The notes beneath the pieces were generated by a model. That model did not search any database and was not told the DNA's origin. It saw only the letters and a list, made by a program, of their open reading frames with translations. From Candidatus Bathyarchaeota archaeon (GTDB taxonomy: Archaea; Thermoproteota; Bathyarchaeia; TCS64), in NCBI GenBank assembly GCA_026394265.1, contig JAPKYO010000013.1:1-64000 (forward strand): 64,000 nt of DNA. Reading direction: 5' to 3'. Below, one piece after another: positions 41,552 to 50,561 of this stretch (position 1 is its first letter; each line of letters begins with the position of its first letter). A program made the position numbers and the translations under genes.

Positions 41552-42817
41552 ATGAAGCTCCCCGAGTTCCTCAAGGGAAACGCATTCGTGATGATCGTCT
41601 GCGAGTGCATATGGAGGTCGACGGTAGACATCGTTGTGCCATTCGTCAGCCTCTACGTGCTGGAGCTCGGCGGGAACTACCAGACGATTGGGTTCATCAT
41701 GTCGGGGGCGAGCCTCGCGAGCATGCTCCTATACCCCCTCGGCGGCTACATAGCCGACTACCAGGGACGCATCAAGCTCATCGGCTACATGACCTTCATG
41801 TACGCCTTCGCGTTCCTCGTTACGGGGTTGGGGGAGTCGTGGCAGTGGCTCGCGCTGGGCATGTTCCTGCAGAACCTGACCACGTTCTACTGGCCTGCGA
41901 TACAGGCGTTGATGGCCGACTCCATCCCGCCGGGGCAGAGGGGGCTAGGCTTCGCCACCGTCGAGGCGATACCCGCCGCATTCGGGCTCATTGCGCCACT
42001 CGCGGGGGCGTGGCTCATAGGCCTACTCGGTATGAGGACGGCGATGAGGGGCCTATACTTCAGCGCATTCATAATAGCGTCCGCCCTAGCGCTCTTCAGG
42101 CTCAGGTTCCTCAAGGAAACCCTAGTCAACCCCAAGAAGCTCGACGCATCCCCGAGGGGCATCGCCAGTCTAGTCGTGGACTCGTACCGCGGGGTATTCA
42201 CGACGCTATCGGGGATAACGAGGGAGCTGTGGGTTCTCGCCCTTCTCGTGACGGCCCTCGTCTTCTCCGCCTCATTCGCGAGCAGCTTCTGGATAATCCG
42301 GGCAACCAAGATCATCGGGCTGAGCCTGCCGGAGTGGGCTACCGTGATCATGGTCTCCGGGGTCGTGGGGGTCATCCTCGGAATACCCGCCGGGAGGCTG
42401 ATCGATAGGCTGTCTAAGCGGTGGGTCGCGGGGATATGCATCATACTGGGGGCGATTCTCTCCTTCCTGTTCCTCCGGGCGTCCTCCTATTCGGAGGTGC
42501 TCGTCTTGGCCCTCGCGGCGGCCGTGGTCGACGCCTTCCTGAATCCCTCACTGAAGAGCCTGTTCGCCGATTTGACGCCTCGTAGCGTGAGGGGGAGGGC
42601 GATGGCCCTCGTCGGCGGGGGCGGGTTGAATCTGATGAGGGGCGTCTTCGCCAACAGCATCCTCGCCAAGACCTTCCTCACGATCGGGGCGTTCCTCAGC
42701 GGGTACGTCTACGGCTTCGATACCAGCCTACCGTGGCTGATCCTCACCGGCGCGATGCTCGTCATCGGTGTCTGCTTCATCATCTTCGTTAGGGACCCGG
42801 CGGAGCCCGAGGTCTAG
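41552..42817 (+). CDS. MFS transporter, copy 1
   Basis: A 421-residue major facilitator with 12 predicted helices. The loop 2-3 motif [16 protein letters not shown] is the typical MFS motif A. The protein resembles multidrug or sugar-phosphate-type MFS carriers, but the substrate is unknown. A close paralogue (48634-49902) shares [14 protein letters not shown], the ALMADS(I/L)PPG loop and the C-terminal SLPW segment. ATG 41552 follows the TATA-like TTATATGG by about 40 bases. It is divergent from purE. Confidence 0.88.
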   Translation: MKLPEFLKGNAFVMIVCECIWRSTVDIVVPFVSLYVLELGGNYQTIGFIMSGASLASMLLYPLGGYIADYQGRIKLIGYMTFMYAFAFLVTGLGESWQWLALGMFLQNLTTFYWPAIQALMADSIPPGQRGLGFATVEAIPAAFGLIAPLAGAWLIGLLGMRTAMRGLYFSAFIIASALALFRLRFLKETLVNPKKLDASPRGIASLVVDSYRGVFTTLSGITRELWVLALLVTALVFSASFASSFWIIRATKIIGLSLPEWATVIMVSGVVGVILGIPAGRLIDRLSKRWVAGICIILGAILSFLFLRASSYSEVLVLALAAAVVDAFLNPSLKSLFADLTPRSVRGRAMALVGGGGLNLMRGVFANSILAKTFLTIGAFLSGYVYGFDTSLPWLILTGAMLVIGVCFIIFVRDPAEPEV

Positions 42818-42862
42818 CCGTGGAGAATACTTATCCCTGAGCCGATAGGAGTCTATCCCGTC

Positions 42863-43057
42863 ATGTCCGAGCTCGGCTCCGTCTTCTTCCCCGTCGGGGT
42901 CTTCATCGCCCTCGCCGGCGTCGTCCTCGTGACGAACTCGCCCTTCATGAAGGAGATTCTTGATCCGGTCGAGTTCCTGCAGAAGAACCGCCGGCTCGTC
43001 GGGGGCGCGATGGTGGTACTCGGCTTCGCGCTGATGGCGCTGAGCCTTGGCGCGTAG
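42863..43057 (+). CDS. Small two-helix membrane protein
   Basis: A 64-residue protein with two hydrophobic helices (about residues 7-24 and 45-62) separated by a charged loop (KEILDPVEFLQKNRR). No known family. It lies 45 bases downstream of the MFS gene on the same strand and may be co-transcribed. Nothing in it points to a specific function. Confidence 0.55.
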   Translation: MSELGSVFFPVGVFIALAGVVLVTNSPFMKEILDPVEFLQKNRRLVGGAMVVLGFALMALSLGA

Positions 43058-43088
43058 AGATAAATCGGCGACCCATCTCTCTTCTACC

Positions 43089-43880
43089 ATGCACCGCGTC
43101 TCCCTCGTCTCGACGCTCCACGATTCAGCCGGGTGGAGCATCGAGCCCCTCAGGGAGCAGGCGTCCCTGCTCGGGGAACTGTATGATCGGCGCGTCGTCG
43201 TCGCCACGAAGGGGACGAGCCCCGCGGTTGTCGACGCACTCGAGTCATCGGGCTGGGTGCTCGCCCCACCGAGGAGTAACGTCGGCGTCGAGTTCATCTC
43301 GGATTCCCGCAGGAGGGTGCTCAGGGCCGGCCTAGAGGGAGGGGCGGATTACATGCACCTTGTCGACATGGACCGCGTGCTGCATTGGGCGGCTCACTAC
43401 CCGTCGGAGCTGGGGGAGACCGTGGCGCGGATACCCGACTGCGACTTCACTATAATCGGGCGTACGGCGAGGGCTCTCCAGACTCACCCGAGGAATCAAG
43501 TCGAGACCGAGGCGATCGCCAACAAGGTCTTCTCCCTCATCTACGGGAGGGACGTGGACATCACCGCCGCGTCCCGAGGCGTATCTAGGGAAGCGGCCGA
43601 GGTCATACTCCGGTACTCCGCCGGCAGGTTCTTCGACTCCGACTCGGAGTGGCCGACCATCCTCCTCTGCAAGTCAGACCTTAAGATAGGCTACATCGAG
43701 GCTGAAGGGCTTGAGTGGGAGACGAGGCTGAAGAGGGATGAGATGACGCTCCCCGACGGGAGGCGCGTCGACATAAAGGAGTACTACGAGGCTAACCCCG
43801 AGTCATGGGTCTACCGGACGATGCTCGCCCACAGGATCGCGAGGGCGGCGCTGAACACCTACCGGGAGTTTAAAGGCTAA
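43089..43880 (+). CDS. Glycosyltransferase-like protein of unknown function
   Basis: A 263-residue cytosolic protein. The Rossmann-like start (RVSLVSTLHDSAGWSIEPLREQ), the ADYMHLVDMDRVLHW segment (a DxD-like metal motif near residue 97) and later EWPTILLCKSDLKIGYIEAEGLEWETR suggest a GT-A nucleotide-sugar fold. The match is by pattern only. ATG 43089 lies about 27 bases after GATAAATC, so it is leaderless. Its stop overlaps that of the convergent purF gene by four bases (CTAA). The acceptor is unknown. Confidence 0.5.
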   Translation: MHRVSLVSTLHDSAGWSIEPLREQASLLGELYDRRVVVATKGTSPAVVDALESSGWVLAPPRSNVGVEFISDSRRRVLRAGLEGGADYMHLVDMDRVLHWAAHYPSELGETVARIPDCDFTIIGRTARALQTHPRNQVETEAIANKVFSLIYGRDVDITAASRGVSREAAEVILRYSAGRFFDSDSEWPTILLCKSDLKIGYIEAEGLEWETRLKRDEMTLPDGRRVDIKEYYEANPESWVYRTMLAHRIARAALNTYREFKG

Positions 43881-45328
43881 CGGGTGGACTCGTAGATGCG
43901 CCCCGTCTCCGCCTCGCCGCGTTTTACCCTCTCCCACATCTGCTTGGCGAGGGAGTCGGCCATCGGCGTCGGGTAGCTGTTGGTTATACAGCCTAGGCAG
44001 AGCTGGTCCTTCCCTAAACCCGTGCACTTGACGTACTCGTCGATGTCTAGGTAGTTGACGCTGTCAGCCCCGACCTCCTTCGCTATCTCCTCGGGGGTCA
44101 TCCGGGCTCCTATGAGCTGGGAGTAGGTTGCCATGTCGATGCCGTAGAAGCAGGGCCCGATGATGCGTGGGTATGTTATGAAGAGGTGTATCTCCTTCGC
44201 ACCCGCCGCCCTGAACCGCTTCACCGTTCCCTTCGTCGTGTCGCCCCTGACTATGCTGTCGTCGACGACTGCGAGGCTCTTCCCCTTGATGAGGGGTTCG
44301 AGGATGTTTACCTTCCTGAATATGACGCTGCCCCTGTCCTCGGCGTCTGTTATGAAGGCGCGCTGCGTGACGTACCTGTGCCGCCTCGTGGCGCGCTCCC
44401 AGGGTATCCCCGCTGCCTCGTGGAAGCCGTAGGCGGCGTCGTCCGCCGTCTCCGGGAGGCTGACCACTATGTCGCACCTCTTCGCCTTCTCCTCATAGAC
44501 TCGTGCGAGGGCTCGTCCGAAGTCGACGCGTGCCTGGTAGACGAACTTGCCGTTGACTCGGCTGTCGGGGCGCATGAAGTAGGCGAACTCGAAGGCGCAG
44601 AAGGCGCGCCGGGGACTCGTGGCGAGCTGCCTCTTTATGGTCTCTCCCTCCTCGACCGCCATGAACTCGCCGGGGCGGAACTCGTGGTCCCACTTGATCC
44701 CGTTTATGTCAAGGCCGACGCTCTCGGAGCTGAAGGCGTGCACTCCCCCCGACTTGCCGTAGCAGAGGGGCTTGACACCGATGGGGTCCTTGAAGGCGAA
44801 GAGTGTGCCGTCGTCGACGAGGCCGGTGACGGCGAAGCTGCCATCGATCCCCGCCATACAGGCGCGCGCCGCCTCCTCGATGCTCCCCGTCCTCTCAAGT
44901 GTCTGCAGGATCAGCAGTGCGAGGGCGTGTGTGTCAGAGTAGTTCTGATCGACGCCGACCCGGGCCTGTAGGTCGCGGACGTTTACTATGTTGCCGTTGA
45001 AGCTGATGGCGACGCTCCTCTTCTCCCCCTTGACGACTATGGGCATAGCGTCACGTTGCCTGGCTCCTAGGTCGAGGGCACCCGAGGTAGCGTAGCGGAC
45101 GTTCGCTATCCCGACGGAGCCCTTGAGGGTCTTTACGTTGAATCCGAAGCCCTGGTTTGGCGGGATGAGTCCGAGCTGTGTGTAGCAGTCGATATCCCCG
45201 TTCCATGTGGCGAAGCCGTGACTCTGGTGCCCCCTGTGGTTCTGGGCGAGCATCCCCCAGTAGAGCGTGGGGAATACCTCCCCCTCGACCTGGGCGCCGA
45301 AGACGCCGCACTTCTCCGATAGATTCAC
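43877..45328 (-). CDS. purF: Amidophosphoribosyltransferase PurF
   Basis: A 483-residue first enzyme of purine synthesis, making phosphoribosylamine from PRPP and glutamine. The predicted start GTG 45326-45328 gives a six-residue propeptide before the nucleophile Cys7 (MNLSEK|CGVFGAQ), removed autocatalytically in this family. The glutaminase motifs VRYATSG and SFNGNI, the PRPP loop VVDDSIVRGDTTK, and the Fe-S cysteines (FCAFEF, GPCFYG, CLGC) are all present. The start overlaps purC's TGA as GTGA. This is the active partner of the degenerate paralogue at 11736-13115. Confidence 0.96.
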   Translation of the reverse strand: MNLSEKCGVFGAQVEGEVFPTLYWGMLAQNHRGHQSHGFATWNGDIDCYTQLGLIPPNQGFGFNVKTLKGSVGIANVRYATSGALDLGARQRDAMPIVVKGEKRSVAISFNGNIVNVRDLQARVGVDQNYSDTHALALLILQTLERTGSIEEAARACMAGIDGSFAVTGLVDDGTLFAFKDPIGVKPLCYGKSGGVHAFSSESVGLDINGIKWDHEFRPGEFMAVEEGETIKRQLATSPRRAFCAFEFAYFMRPDSRVNGKFVYQARVDFGRALARVYEEKAKRCDIVVSLPETADDAAYGFHEAAGIPWERATRRHRYVTQRAFITDAEDRGSVIFRKVNILEPLIKGKSLAVVDDSIVRGDTTKGTVKRFRAAGAKEIHLFITYPRIIGPCFYGIDMATYSQLIGARMTPEEIAKEVGADSVNYLDIDEYVKCTGLGKDQLCLGCITNSYPTPMADSLAKQMWERVKRGEAETGRIYESTR

Positions 45329-46260
45329 TTGAGTTCCCTCATGACCTGATCGACGTTCTTCAAAGCGTAGTCTCCGAGGCTCTTCTTGCCACTCAGGACC
45401 TCGTAGCTGGCGACGCAACGCATGGAGACCTGCTTGACGACTGGCGGGGGTATCTCGGGTGCCGCTCCGTCGCCCATGTATCCGACCTCCCTGAGGTAGG
45501 CGCGCAGGAACTCCTTGTCGAGGCAGTGTGCCTCCTGTGGCTTGCCGGGCTCGTAGAACTTCTCGGCCCAGAAGCGGGCGGAGTCGTGGCTCGGCGGCTC
45601 ATCGATCTGGATCAGTTCCCCGTCTAGGCGGCCGAACTCGAGTTTGAAGTCGGGTATTATGAAGCCGTGGCTCTTGGCGTGGCTCTGGTAGGCGGAGAAG
45701 AGCTTGAGGGTGGATTCTTCAAGCTCCACCCACTCGTCCCTTGTGACGAGTTTCTGTGCGATGGCCTCCGTGCCGCTGATCTCCATGTCGTGGCCGGCCT
45801 CGGCCTTCGTGGTGGGTGTGAGTATGACCTCTGGGAGCTTGTCCGCCATGGCAAGGCCGTCGGGGAGCTTTACGCCGCTCACGGTCCTCGCGCCGTCCCT
45901 GTAGGCGCGCCACGCGGAGCCGTAGAGGTAGGCGCGGCAGACGAACTCGATGTCTATCCTCTCCGCCTTCCGGACGCGCATGGAGCGCCCGTCCTCGACC
46001 TTGATGAAGTGGTTGGGTATGACGTTCTTTGTCTTGTTGAACCAGAACTCGGAGAGCCTGTTTATGCTCTCCCCCTTGTGGGGGATGAGGGTCGGGAAGA
46101 CTACGTCGTAGGCGCTTATCCTGTCCGTGGTGACTATGAGCATCTCCTTTCCGAGGTCGTAGACGTCCCTGACCTTTCCGCGGCGGGGCTCGACTCCCTT
46201 TACCGCGTCGCTGTATCTGACGACCTCTACCTTCCCCTTGGCGAGGGGGTCATCGACCAT
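45325..46260 (-). CDS. purC: Phosphoribosylaminoimidazole-succinocarboxamide synthase
   Basis: A 311-residue long-type PurC (SAICAR synthetase) joining aspartate to CAIR. The motifs RRGKVRDVYDLG, TDRISAYDVVFPTLIPHKG and IQIDEPPSHDSARFW are diagnostic. The length and C-terminal extension match the yeast/archaeal long form more than the 240-residue bacterial form. ATG 46258-46260 is used. A leaderless GTG at 46282-46284 would add eight residues and lies at the expected distance from a TATTAAC box. purF follows with a GTGA overlap. Confidence 0.94.
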   Translation of the reverse strand: MVDDPLAKGKVEVVRYSDAVKGVEPRRGKVRDVYDLGKEMLIVTTDRISAYDVVFPTLIPHKGESINRLSEFWFNKTKNVIPNHFIKVEDGRSMRVRKAERIDIEFVCRAYLYGSAWRAYRDGARTVSGVKLPDGLAMADKLPEVILTPTTKAEAGHDMEISGTEAIAQKLVTRDEWVELEESTLKLFSAYQSHAKSHGFIIPDFKLEFGRLDGELIQIDEPPSHDSARFWAEKFYEPGKPQEAHCLDKEFLRAYLREVGYMGDGAAPEIPPPVVKQVSMRCVASYEVLSGKKSLGDYALKNVDQVMRELK

Positions 46261-46355
46261 GTGGGCTTCCTTCAACGATCTCACTGCTCCGTGCGGGTAA
46301 ACGGGTTAATACTGATATCCGAGGTTGCTTGGTATATCAACTTTCTTTTGACATG

Positions 46356-46375
46356 AACGTGTCAATTAACACGTT
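46356..46375. promoter_or_regulatory. Candidate purine operator between purC and pgsA-like gene
   Basis: AACGTGT at 46356-46362 and ACACGTT at 46369-46375 form a perfect 7-bp inverted repeat with spacer CAATTA. It contains AATTAACACG (46364-46373), identical to the ten bases at the purS promoter. It lies in the divergent region between purCF and the CDP-alcohol transferase gene. Confidence 0.5.
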
Positions 46376-46443
46376 TAATGCAACGACTTCGCGGGTCGTC
46401 CCCGAGGCATACTTATACCGGCGCCGCCCTAATTCTCAGCGGT

Positions 46444-47037
46444 TTGGTCTCAAGCAAGCTGAAGAAGCGGTTCGAGGGGCTCGTCTCAGCGGGCGTGAAG
46501 CCGTTCGCGGACGCAGGGGTAACTCCCAACATGGTGACGGTCCTCGGCCTCCTCGCCTCGTTCGCCTCGGCTTGGTGCTACTACTACTGGGCATTGTCGC
46601 CGCTCCTGTTGCCCGCCGCCGGGGCGTTAATACTCCTCTCCGGGCTCTTCGACGCCGTTGACGGGGTGATAGCGAGAACCACGGGGAAGGTGACCGCCTT
46701 CGGCGGCTTCTTCGACTCGGTTTCTGATCGTTATGCTGACGCCTTCGTGTTGGCGGGCGTGACCCTCGGCGGGCTCTGCAACCCGGTAGCCGGATTCGCC
46801 GCCCTCATCGGCTCACTGATGGTGAGTTATACGCGTTCCCGGGCCGAGGCGGCTGGCGTGGAGATGGCGGGTGTCGGCCTCGCGGAGAGGGCGGAGAGGA
46901 TGGTGATACTGGCAGCCGTGACATTCATAGCGGTCTGGTGGCTCGACGCCCTAAACTACGGCGTCATACTTCTCGCTGTCCTCTCCCACCTGACGGTGAT
47001 ACAGAGGGCGCAACACTTCCGCAAGAACTCGAAGTAA
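46444..47037 (+). CDS. CDP-alcohol phosphatidyltransferase (archaetidylinositol-phosphate synthase-like)
   Basis: A roughly 197-residue integral membrane enzyme with about six helices that joins CDP-archaeol to an alcohol such as inositol phosphate or glycerol phosphate. The signature D-x2-DG-x2-AR ... G-x3-D-x3-D is seen as FDAVDGVIARTTG then GFFDSVSDRYAD. The alcohol substrate cannot be told. TTG 46444 follows a TATA box (ACTTATACC, about 46410) by about 30 bases and gives the start VSSKLKKRFEG. An ATG at 46378 would lie upstream of the probable transcription start. Confidence 0.85.
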   Translation: MVSSKLKKRFEGLVSAGVKPFADAGVTPNMVTVLGLLASFASAWCYYYWALSPLLLPAAGALILLSGLFDAVDGVIARTTGKVTAFGGFFDSVSDRYADAFVLAGVTLGGLCNPVAGFAALIGSLMVSYTRSRAEAAGVEMAGVGLAERAERMVILAAVTFIAVWWLDALNYGVILLAVLSHLTVIQRAQHFRKNSK

Positions 47038-47068
47038 TTAAGAAACTGAAAGCGGGAAAGTATGGGGT

Positions 47069-47380
47069 TTAAGCGCTTGGGCCGGGCCTCATCCTGCGAC
47101 GCTTCGGCACGAACTTTCGCTCTTCCTTCCCACGCACCTTGACCACACCACGGTGCACGGCACAGCTGATGCAGTAGTACTTCGTCACCCTCGTGCGCTG
47201 GATGCTGGAGCCCTGATTCTGGAGCTCCTTCAGGAGTCGGGAGTCTACGAGGCTCGTGTACTTCGTCTGCCTCTTAGCCTTATCGCGGGGCACCTGAGCC
47301 CCACAGATGCTACACTGCACCAAACCGGAGCTCCCTTTGTTGCCGCCGCTGTGGCCTCCGCTGCTCCTCTTCTTCGTCAA
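47069..47380 (-). CDS. rps26e: 30S ribosomal protein eS26
   Basis: A 103-residue small-subunit ribosomal protein. The zinc-finger cysteine pairs CSICG and CISC, the conserved PRDKAKR segment and the basic C-terminal tail are as in the eS26 family. eS26 occurs in eukaryotes and TACK/Asgard archaea but is absent from most euryarchaea, so it is a useful taxonomic marker. The start appears to be TTG at 47378-47380. The N-terminus is unusually rich in Gly and Ser. Confidence 0.93.
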   Translation of the reverse strand: MTKKRSSGGHSGGNKGSSGLVQCSICGAQVPRDKAKRQTKYTSLVDSRLLKELQNQGSSIQRTRVTKYYCISCAVHRGVVKVRGKEERKFVPKRRRMRPGPSA

Positions 47381-47423
47381 AGATGAAACCTCAGCAGATT
47401 AGTGAGGCTCTATATTATAAATC

Positions 47424-48035
47424 CTACTGGTCGGACTCCATCTTCTCGACGATGGGGGCGAGGGCGGTGAGGATGACCTCGGCGACGCGGCGGTAGCCCG
47501 ACTGTGTGAGGTGGGCGCCGTCGTCCGAGTACTCCTGCATTAAGTTGCCTTCCTTATCCGCGAGTCTGGGGAAAAGGTCCGCGAGGATCACGCCCTTCTC
47601 GGCTGCGTGTGCCCGTATCATGTCGTTCAGGCGCATCATGTTGGGGCTCGTGCGCCGTGTCGGGGTGAGTGTGCAGGCAACGGGCGTCGCCCCGATCTTT
47701 ATGCTCGACTCGTATAGTTTCGCGAGGTTGCCCATGACCTGCTCCGTGTCCCTCGCCGCGCCGAGGTCGTTTATCCCGCCCCAGACAACCACCACGTCGG
47801 GCCTCTCCGGGGCAACCGCCCGCCCGAACCTCCAGAGCATACCGTCCGTGCTGTCCCCATTCACCCCCGCGTTGACGACGAACGCCTGCCTCCGCCCCTT
47901 GATCTTCTCCCTGAGGAGTGTCTCAAGCTGGGCGGGGTACGGTACCCTAGGGTCCATGGCGTAGGGGTCGCGCATTCTATACCCGAATGTGAGGCTGTCG
48001 CCAAGAGCCACCACGACGAAAAAACCGTCGCCCAT
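47424..48035 (-). CDS. SGNH/GDSL-family hydrolase
   Basis: A 203-residue esterase-like protein with the four SGNH blocks: ALGDSLTFG (Ser), NAGVNGD (Gly), WGGINDLG (Asn) and DGAHLTQSG (Asp-His). Such enzymes cut esters of lipids or carbohydrates. No signal peptide is clear, so it is probably cytosolic. ATG 48033-48035 starts shortly before the catalytic block, and a longer frame adds 12 residues. The substrate is unknown. Confidence 0.88.
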   Translation of the reverse strand: MGDGFFVVVALGDSLTFGYRMRDPYAMDPRVPYPAQLETLLREKIKGRRQAFVVNAGVNGDSTDGMLWRFGRAVAPERPDVVVVWGGINDLGAARDTEQVMGNLAKLYESSIKIGATPVACTLTPTRRTSPNMMRLNDMIRAHAAEKGVILADLFPRLADKEGNLMQEYSDDGAHLTQSGYRRVAEVILTALAPIVEKMESDQ

Positions 48036-48081
48036 CCCATAACGGGTATGGCGCAGGTGGTAAAAGCCCACCGCCGTACCG

Positions 48082-48531
48082 CTAGTTTAGGGATGCGATG
48101 AGCCAGCGAAGCTCCTGTACGTATTTGGTGTCCAACTGGTGCGTCTCGGCGCCTTCGAGCATTAACTCGACGTAGCTCCTAGCCGGCGCGTAGGGGCCAG
48201 TGGGTTTCGCGCAGCGGTAGAGGTCGGCGCTGTGCCACCGCCTGTCCTCGCCTAGGACGAGATACGTCTCCCTGACGTAGTGGCCCTGCGGGACGCTCTC
48301 GACGACGTCAAGCTCCTCCATCTCCTTCTGGTCAACCTCGTAGAGGACGCCTCGAACGAGTTCACCGGGGGCGTGGACAATGCTGCTGATGCCTCCCTGC
48401 CTCTTCTGGCTGAAGAACGGGAAAGCGATCCTGTAGTTTGGTAGCTCCGCCTTCAGCTGGAAGACTGCGGTGGGGCAATACTGGCGGAGGAACTTGGGGG
48501 AGAGGTTGGAGCCGTAGGCGAAGTGAAGCAT
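48082..48531 (-). CDS. Gamma-glutamylcyclotransferase-like protein, paralogue 2
   Basis: A 149-residue AIG2/GGCT-fold protein starting MLHFAYGSNLSPKFLRQY. A candidate catalytic glutamate lies in VHAPGELVRGVLYEVD. It closely parallels the protein at 22226-22690 in length, order of motifs and C-terminal (KPTGPYAPARSY versus KPEGPYMPAKKY), so the two are duplicates that have diverged. It is divergent from the second MFS gene. The substrate is unknown. Confidence 0.85.
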   Translation of the reverse strand: MLHFAYGSNLSPKFLRQYCPTAVFQLKAELPNYRIAFPFFSQKRQGGISSIVHAPGELVRGVLYEVDQKEMEELDVVESVPQGHYVRETYLVLGEDRRWHSADLYRCAKPTGPYAPARSYVELMLEGAETHQLDTKYVQELRWLIASLN

Positions 48532-48633
48532 CGTGTGTAGTGCGCCGCTTTGCAATTTGAGCTTAACCCCGACCCGCCACATTTAAAGCGCCACGGGGCG
48601 ATCTGGCTGGCTAGTTCTAGAGGTGCGGGTCTG

Positions 48634-49902
48634 GTGGCGGGTTCATTGAGCTTCATGAAGGGCAACGTCCTCACCCTCACCATCTGCAGCATCCTCTGGC
48701 GCGTCAGCATCGACATCATCTGGCCCTTCCTCGCCCTCTACATAATGGCGCTCGGCGGCGAGTACGAGACCGTCGGCCAGGTCATGGCGATCGGCAACCT
48801 CGCCTCCCTAATCCTCTACCCCCTCGGCGGCTACATAGCCGACTACCAGGGGCGCATCAAGGTCATGGCCTACATGACGTTCGTCTACAGCTTCACCTTC
48901 CTCATCTTCGTCTTCACCGACAGCTGGGTCTGGGTGGGGGTCGGCCTGTTCGCCCAGAGCCTCATCACCTTCTACATCCCGGCGATGCAGGCGCTCATGG
49001 CGGACTCGCTGCCCCCGGGGAAGAGGGGCATCGGGTTCGCGGCGACGATGGCCATACCGAGCGCCTTCGGCATAGCCTCCCCCATACTGGGCGGCTGGCT
49101 CATCGACGTCCTCGGCATAAAACCGGCCGTCAAGGGACTCTACCTCGCCGGCTTCTTCGTCGCCCTTCTCGTCGCTACCCTTCGCCTCAAGTTCCTCAAG
49201 GAGACGCTCGACTCGGGTGGGGGCATGAAGATCACGCTCGGCTCCCTCCCCGGCCTCATAATGAAGTCGTACGGCGACGTGATCCGCGTCGTCCGGGAGG
49301 CGCCGAGGCGACTCATCGTCCTCAGCCTCCTCATCTCCGGGTGCACGTTCATAGTTAGCCTCGTCTCCCCCTTCTGGATCATCCGCGCCAAGGAGACTAT
49401 CGGCCTCTCCACCGCGGACTGGGGCGTGATACTGCTCGTCAACGGCGCCGTCAACGTCCTCCTCAGCCTCCCCGCCGGCGGATTCGTCGATAGGTACAGC
49501 AAGCACCTCGTCGCCGGCATCTGCCTGATACTCGGCGCGGTACCCGTCTACCTCTTCCTCTACGTCACGAGCTTCTGGCAGGTTCTCGTCATAGGCGTCT
49601 TGATAATGCTCCCCAACACCTTCCTCAACCCCAGCTTCCAGGCCATGTTCACCGATATGGTCCCAAAGGAGAAGCGGGGGAGGACGATAGCTGCCCTCGG
49701 AGGCGGCGGCGTCTGGCTTATGGGCAGCGCCTGGGGGACGGGCGTCATCGCGATGCTCAGCATGACCGCCGGCAGCCTCCTCAGTGGCTACGTCTACCGA
49801 TACAACTCGTCACTGCCATGGATGCTGCTCAGCGTGAGCCTCGTGATACTCGGCATCCTCTTCATAACGCAGGTCAAGGAATCCGACAAGGTGGAGGATT
49901 AG
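48634..49902 (+). CDS. MFS transporter, copy 2
   Basis: A 422-residue 12-helix MFS carrier, paralogous to 41552-42817 (same [14 protein letters not shown] motif, LAG(I/L)C and SLPW regions). I place the start at GTG 48634, 13 bases after AGGTG (48621-48625), because this matches the N-terminus of copy 1. ATG 48655 is the alternative. A TATA-like ATTTAAAG lies near 48582. The stop overlaps that of the convergent regulator by four bases (TTAG). The substrate is unknown. Confidence 0.87.
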   Translation: MAGSLSFMKGNVLTLTICSILWRVSIDIIWPFLALYIMALGGEYETVGQVMAIGNLASLILYPLGGYIADYQGRIKVMAYMTFVYSFTFLIFVFTDSWVWVGVGLFAQSLITFYIPAMQALMADSLPPGKRGIGFAATMAIPSAFGIASPILGGWLIDVLGIKPAVKGLYLAGFFVALLVATLRLKFLKETLDSGGGMKITLGSLPGLIMKSYGDVIRVVREAPRRLIVLSLLISGCTFIVSLVSPFWIIRAKETIGLSTADWGVILLVNGAVNVLLSLPAGGFVDRYSKHLVAGICLILGAVPVYLFLYVTSFWQVLVIGVLIMLPNTFLNPSFQAMFTDMVPKEKRGRTIAALGGGGVWLMGSAWGTGVIAMLSMTAGSLLSGYVYRYNSSLPWMLLSVSLVILGILFITQVKESDKVED

Positions 49903-50504
49903 ACGAGGCTGAGGGCGGCGGAGTATGCCCCCGTCTCCGCTTCGATGGCCGTGTCACCCGTACCAATCACGACGGCGTCCCCCTCCGCGAGACTGAACTG
50001 ATCCTCAAGGCAGCTCGCGAGGGATGGCGTCGGAGACGTCTCCATCCCAGGTATAATCATCGTCCCCTTCCTGAATACTATCGTCGTCGCCCCCCTGGCG
50101 CCCGCGAGGAGCGCGGCATCCCGTTGCTCCAACCCGAAGCGGACCCTTGACGCCGCCCCCCTGATGAGCAGGGCGTAGTTGTAGTCTCCAACCGTGTCCT
50201 TTGTCGACGGGGCTTCAACGCCCGCGATGATGACGGAGTGTGCCTCCTTGAGGAGCTTCTGCCCCTTCTTCGAGGTGGATATGCCCCTCGTCGAGACGTC
50301 GATTAGTCCCTCGCTGATCAGGCGCTTGGTCAGCGTCCGCACGACGCCCTCACCGACGCCGATCCTCGCCCCCAGCGCGGCCCTGCCGATGTCGCCTTCG
50401 GATGTTATCTCGAGTGCCCTGAGTATCTGCGCCTCGCCGTAGGATGGGGCTCTGCCTGGGGAGGTCTTCTCCGCGGCGCGTCTCAGGAGGGGCTTGAAGC
50501 TCAT
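49899..50504 (-). CDS. Winged-helix regulator with a DUF4443-like ligand domain
   Basis: A 201-residue protein. The N-terminal winged helix spans residues 22-85 (YGEAQILRALEITSEGDIGR, recognition helix GEGVVRTLTKRLISEGLIDV). A C-terminal domain of about 110 residues contains DYNYALLIRG and ATTIVFRKGTMIIPG, resembling the archaeal DUF4443 pattern. A ligand-sensing repressor is likely. It is divergent from the ECF S-component gene, 57 bases away, and may control it. Confidence 0.7.
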   Translation of the reverse strand: MSFKPLLRRAAEKTSPGRAPSYGEAQILRALEITSEGDIGRAALGARIGVGEGVVRTLTKRLISEGLIDVSTRGISTSKKGQKLLKEAHSVIIAGVEAPSTKDTVGDYNYALLIRGAASRVRFGLEQRDAALLAGARGATTIVFRKGTMIIPGMETSPTPSLASCLEDQFSLAEGDAVVIGTGDTAIEAETGAYSAALSLV

Positions 50505-50561
50505 CTATGAACAGTTGGGGAGTCTTTCGGCTTAAAGCTTGGGTAACCCATATATGGCTGG

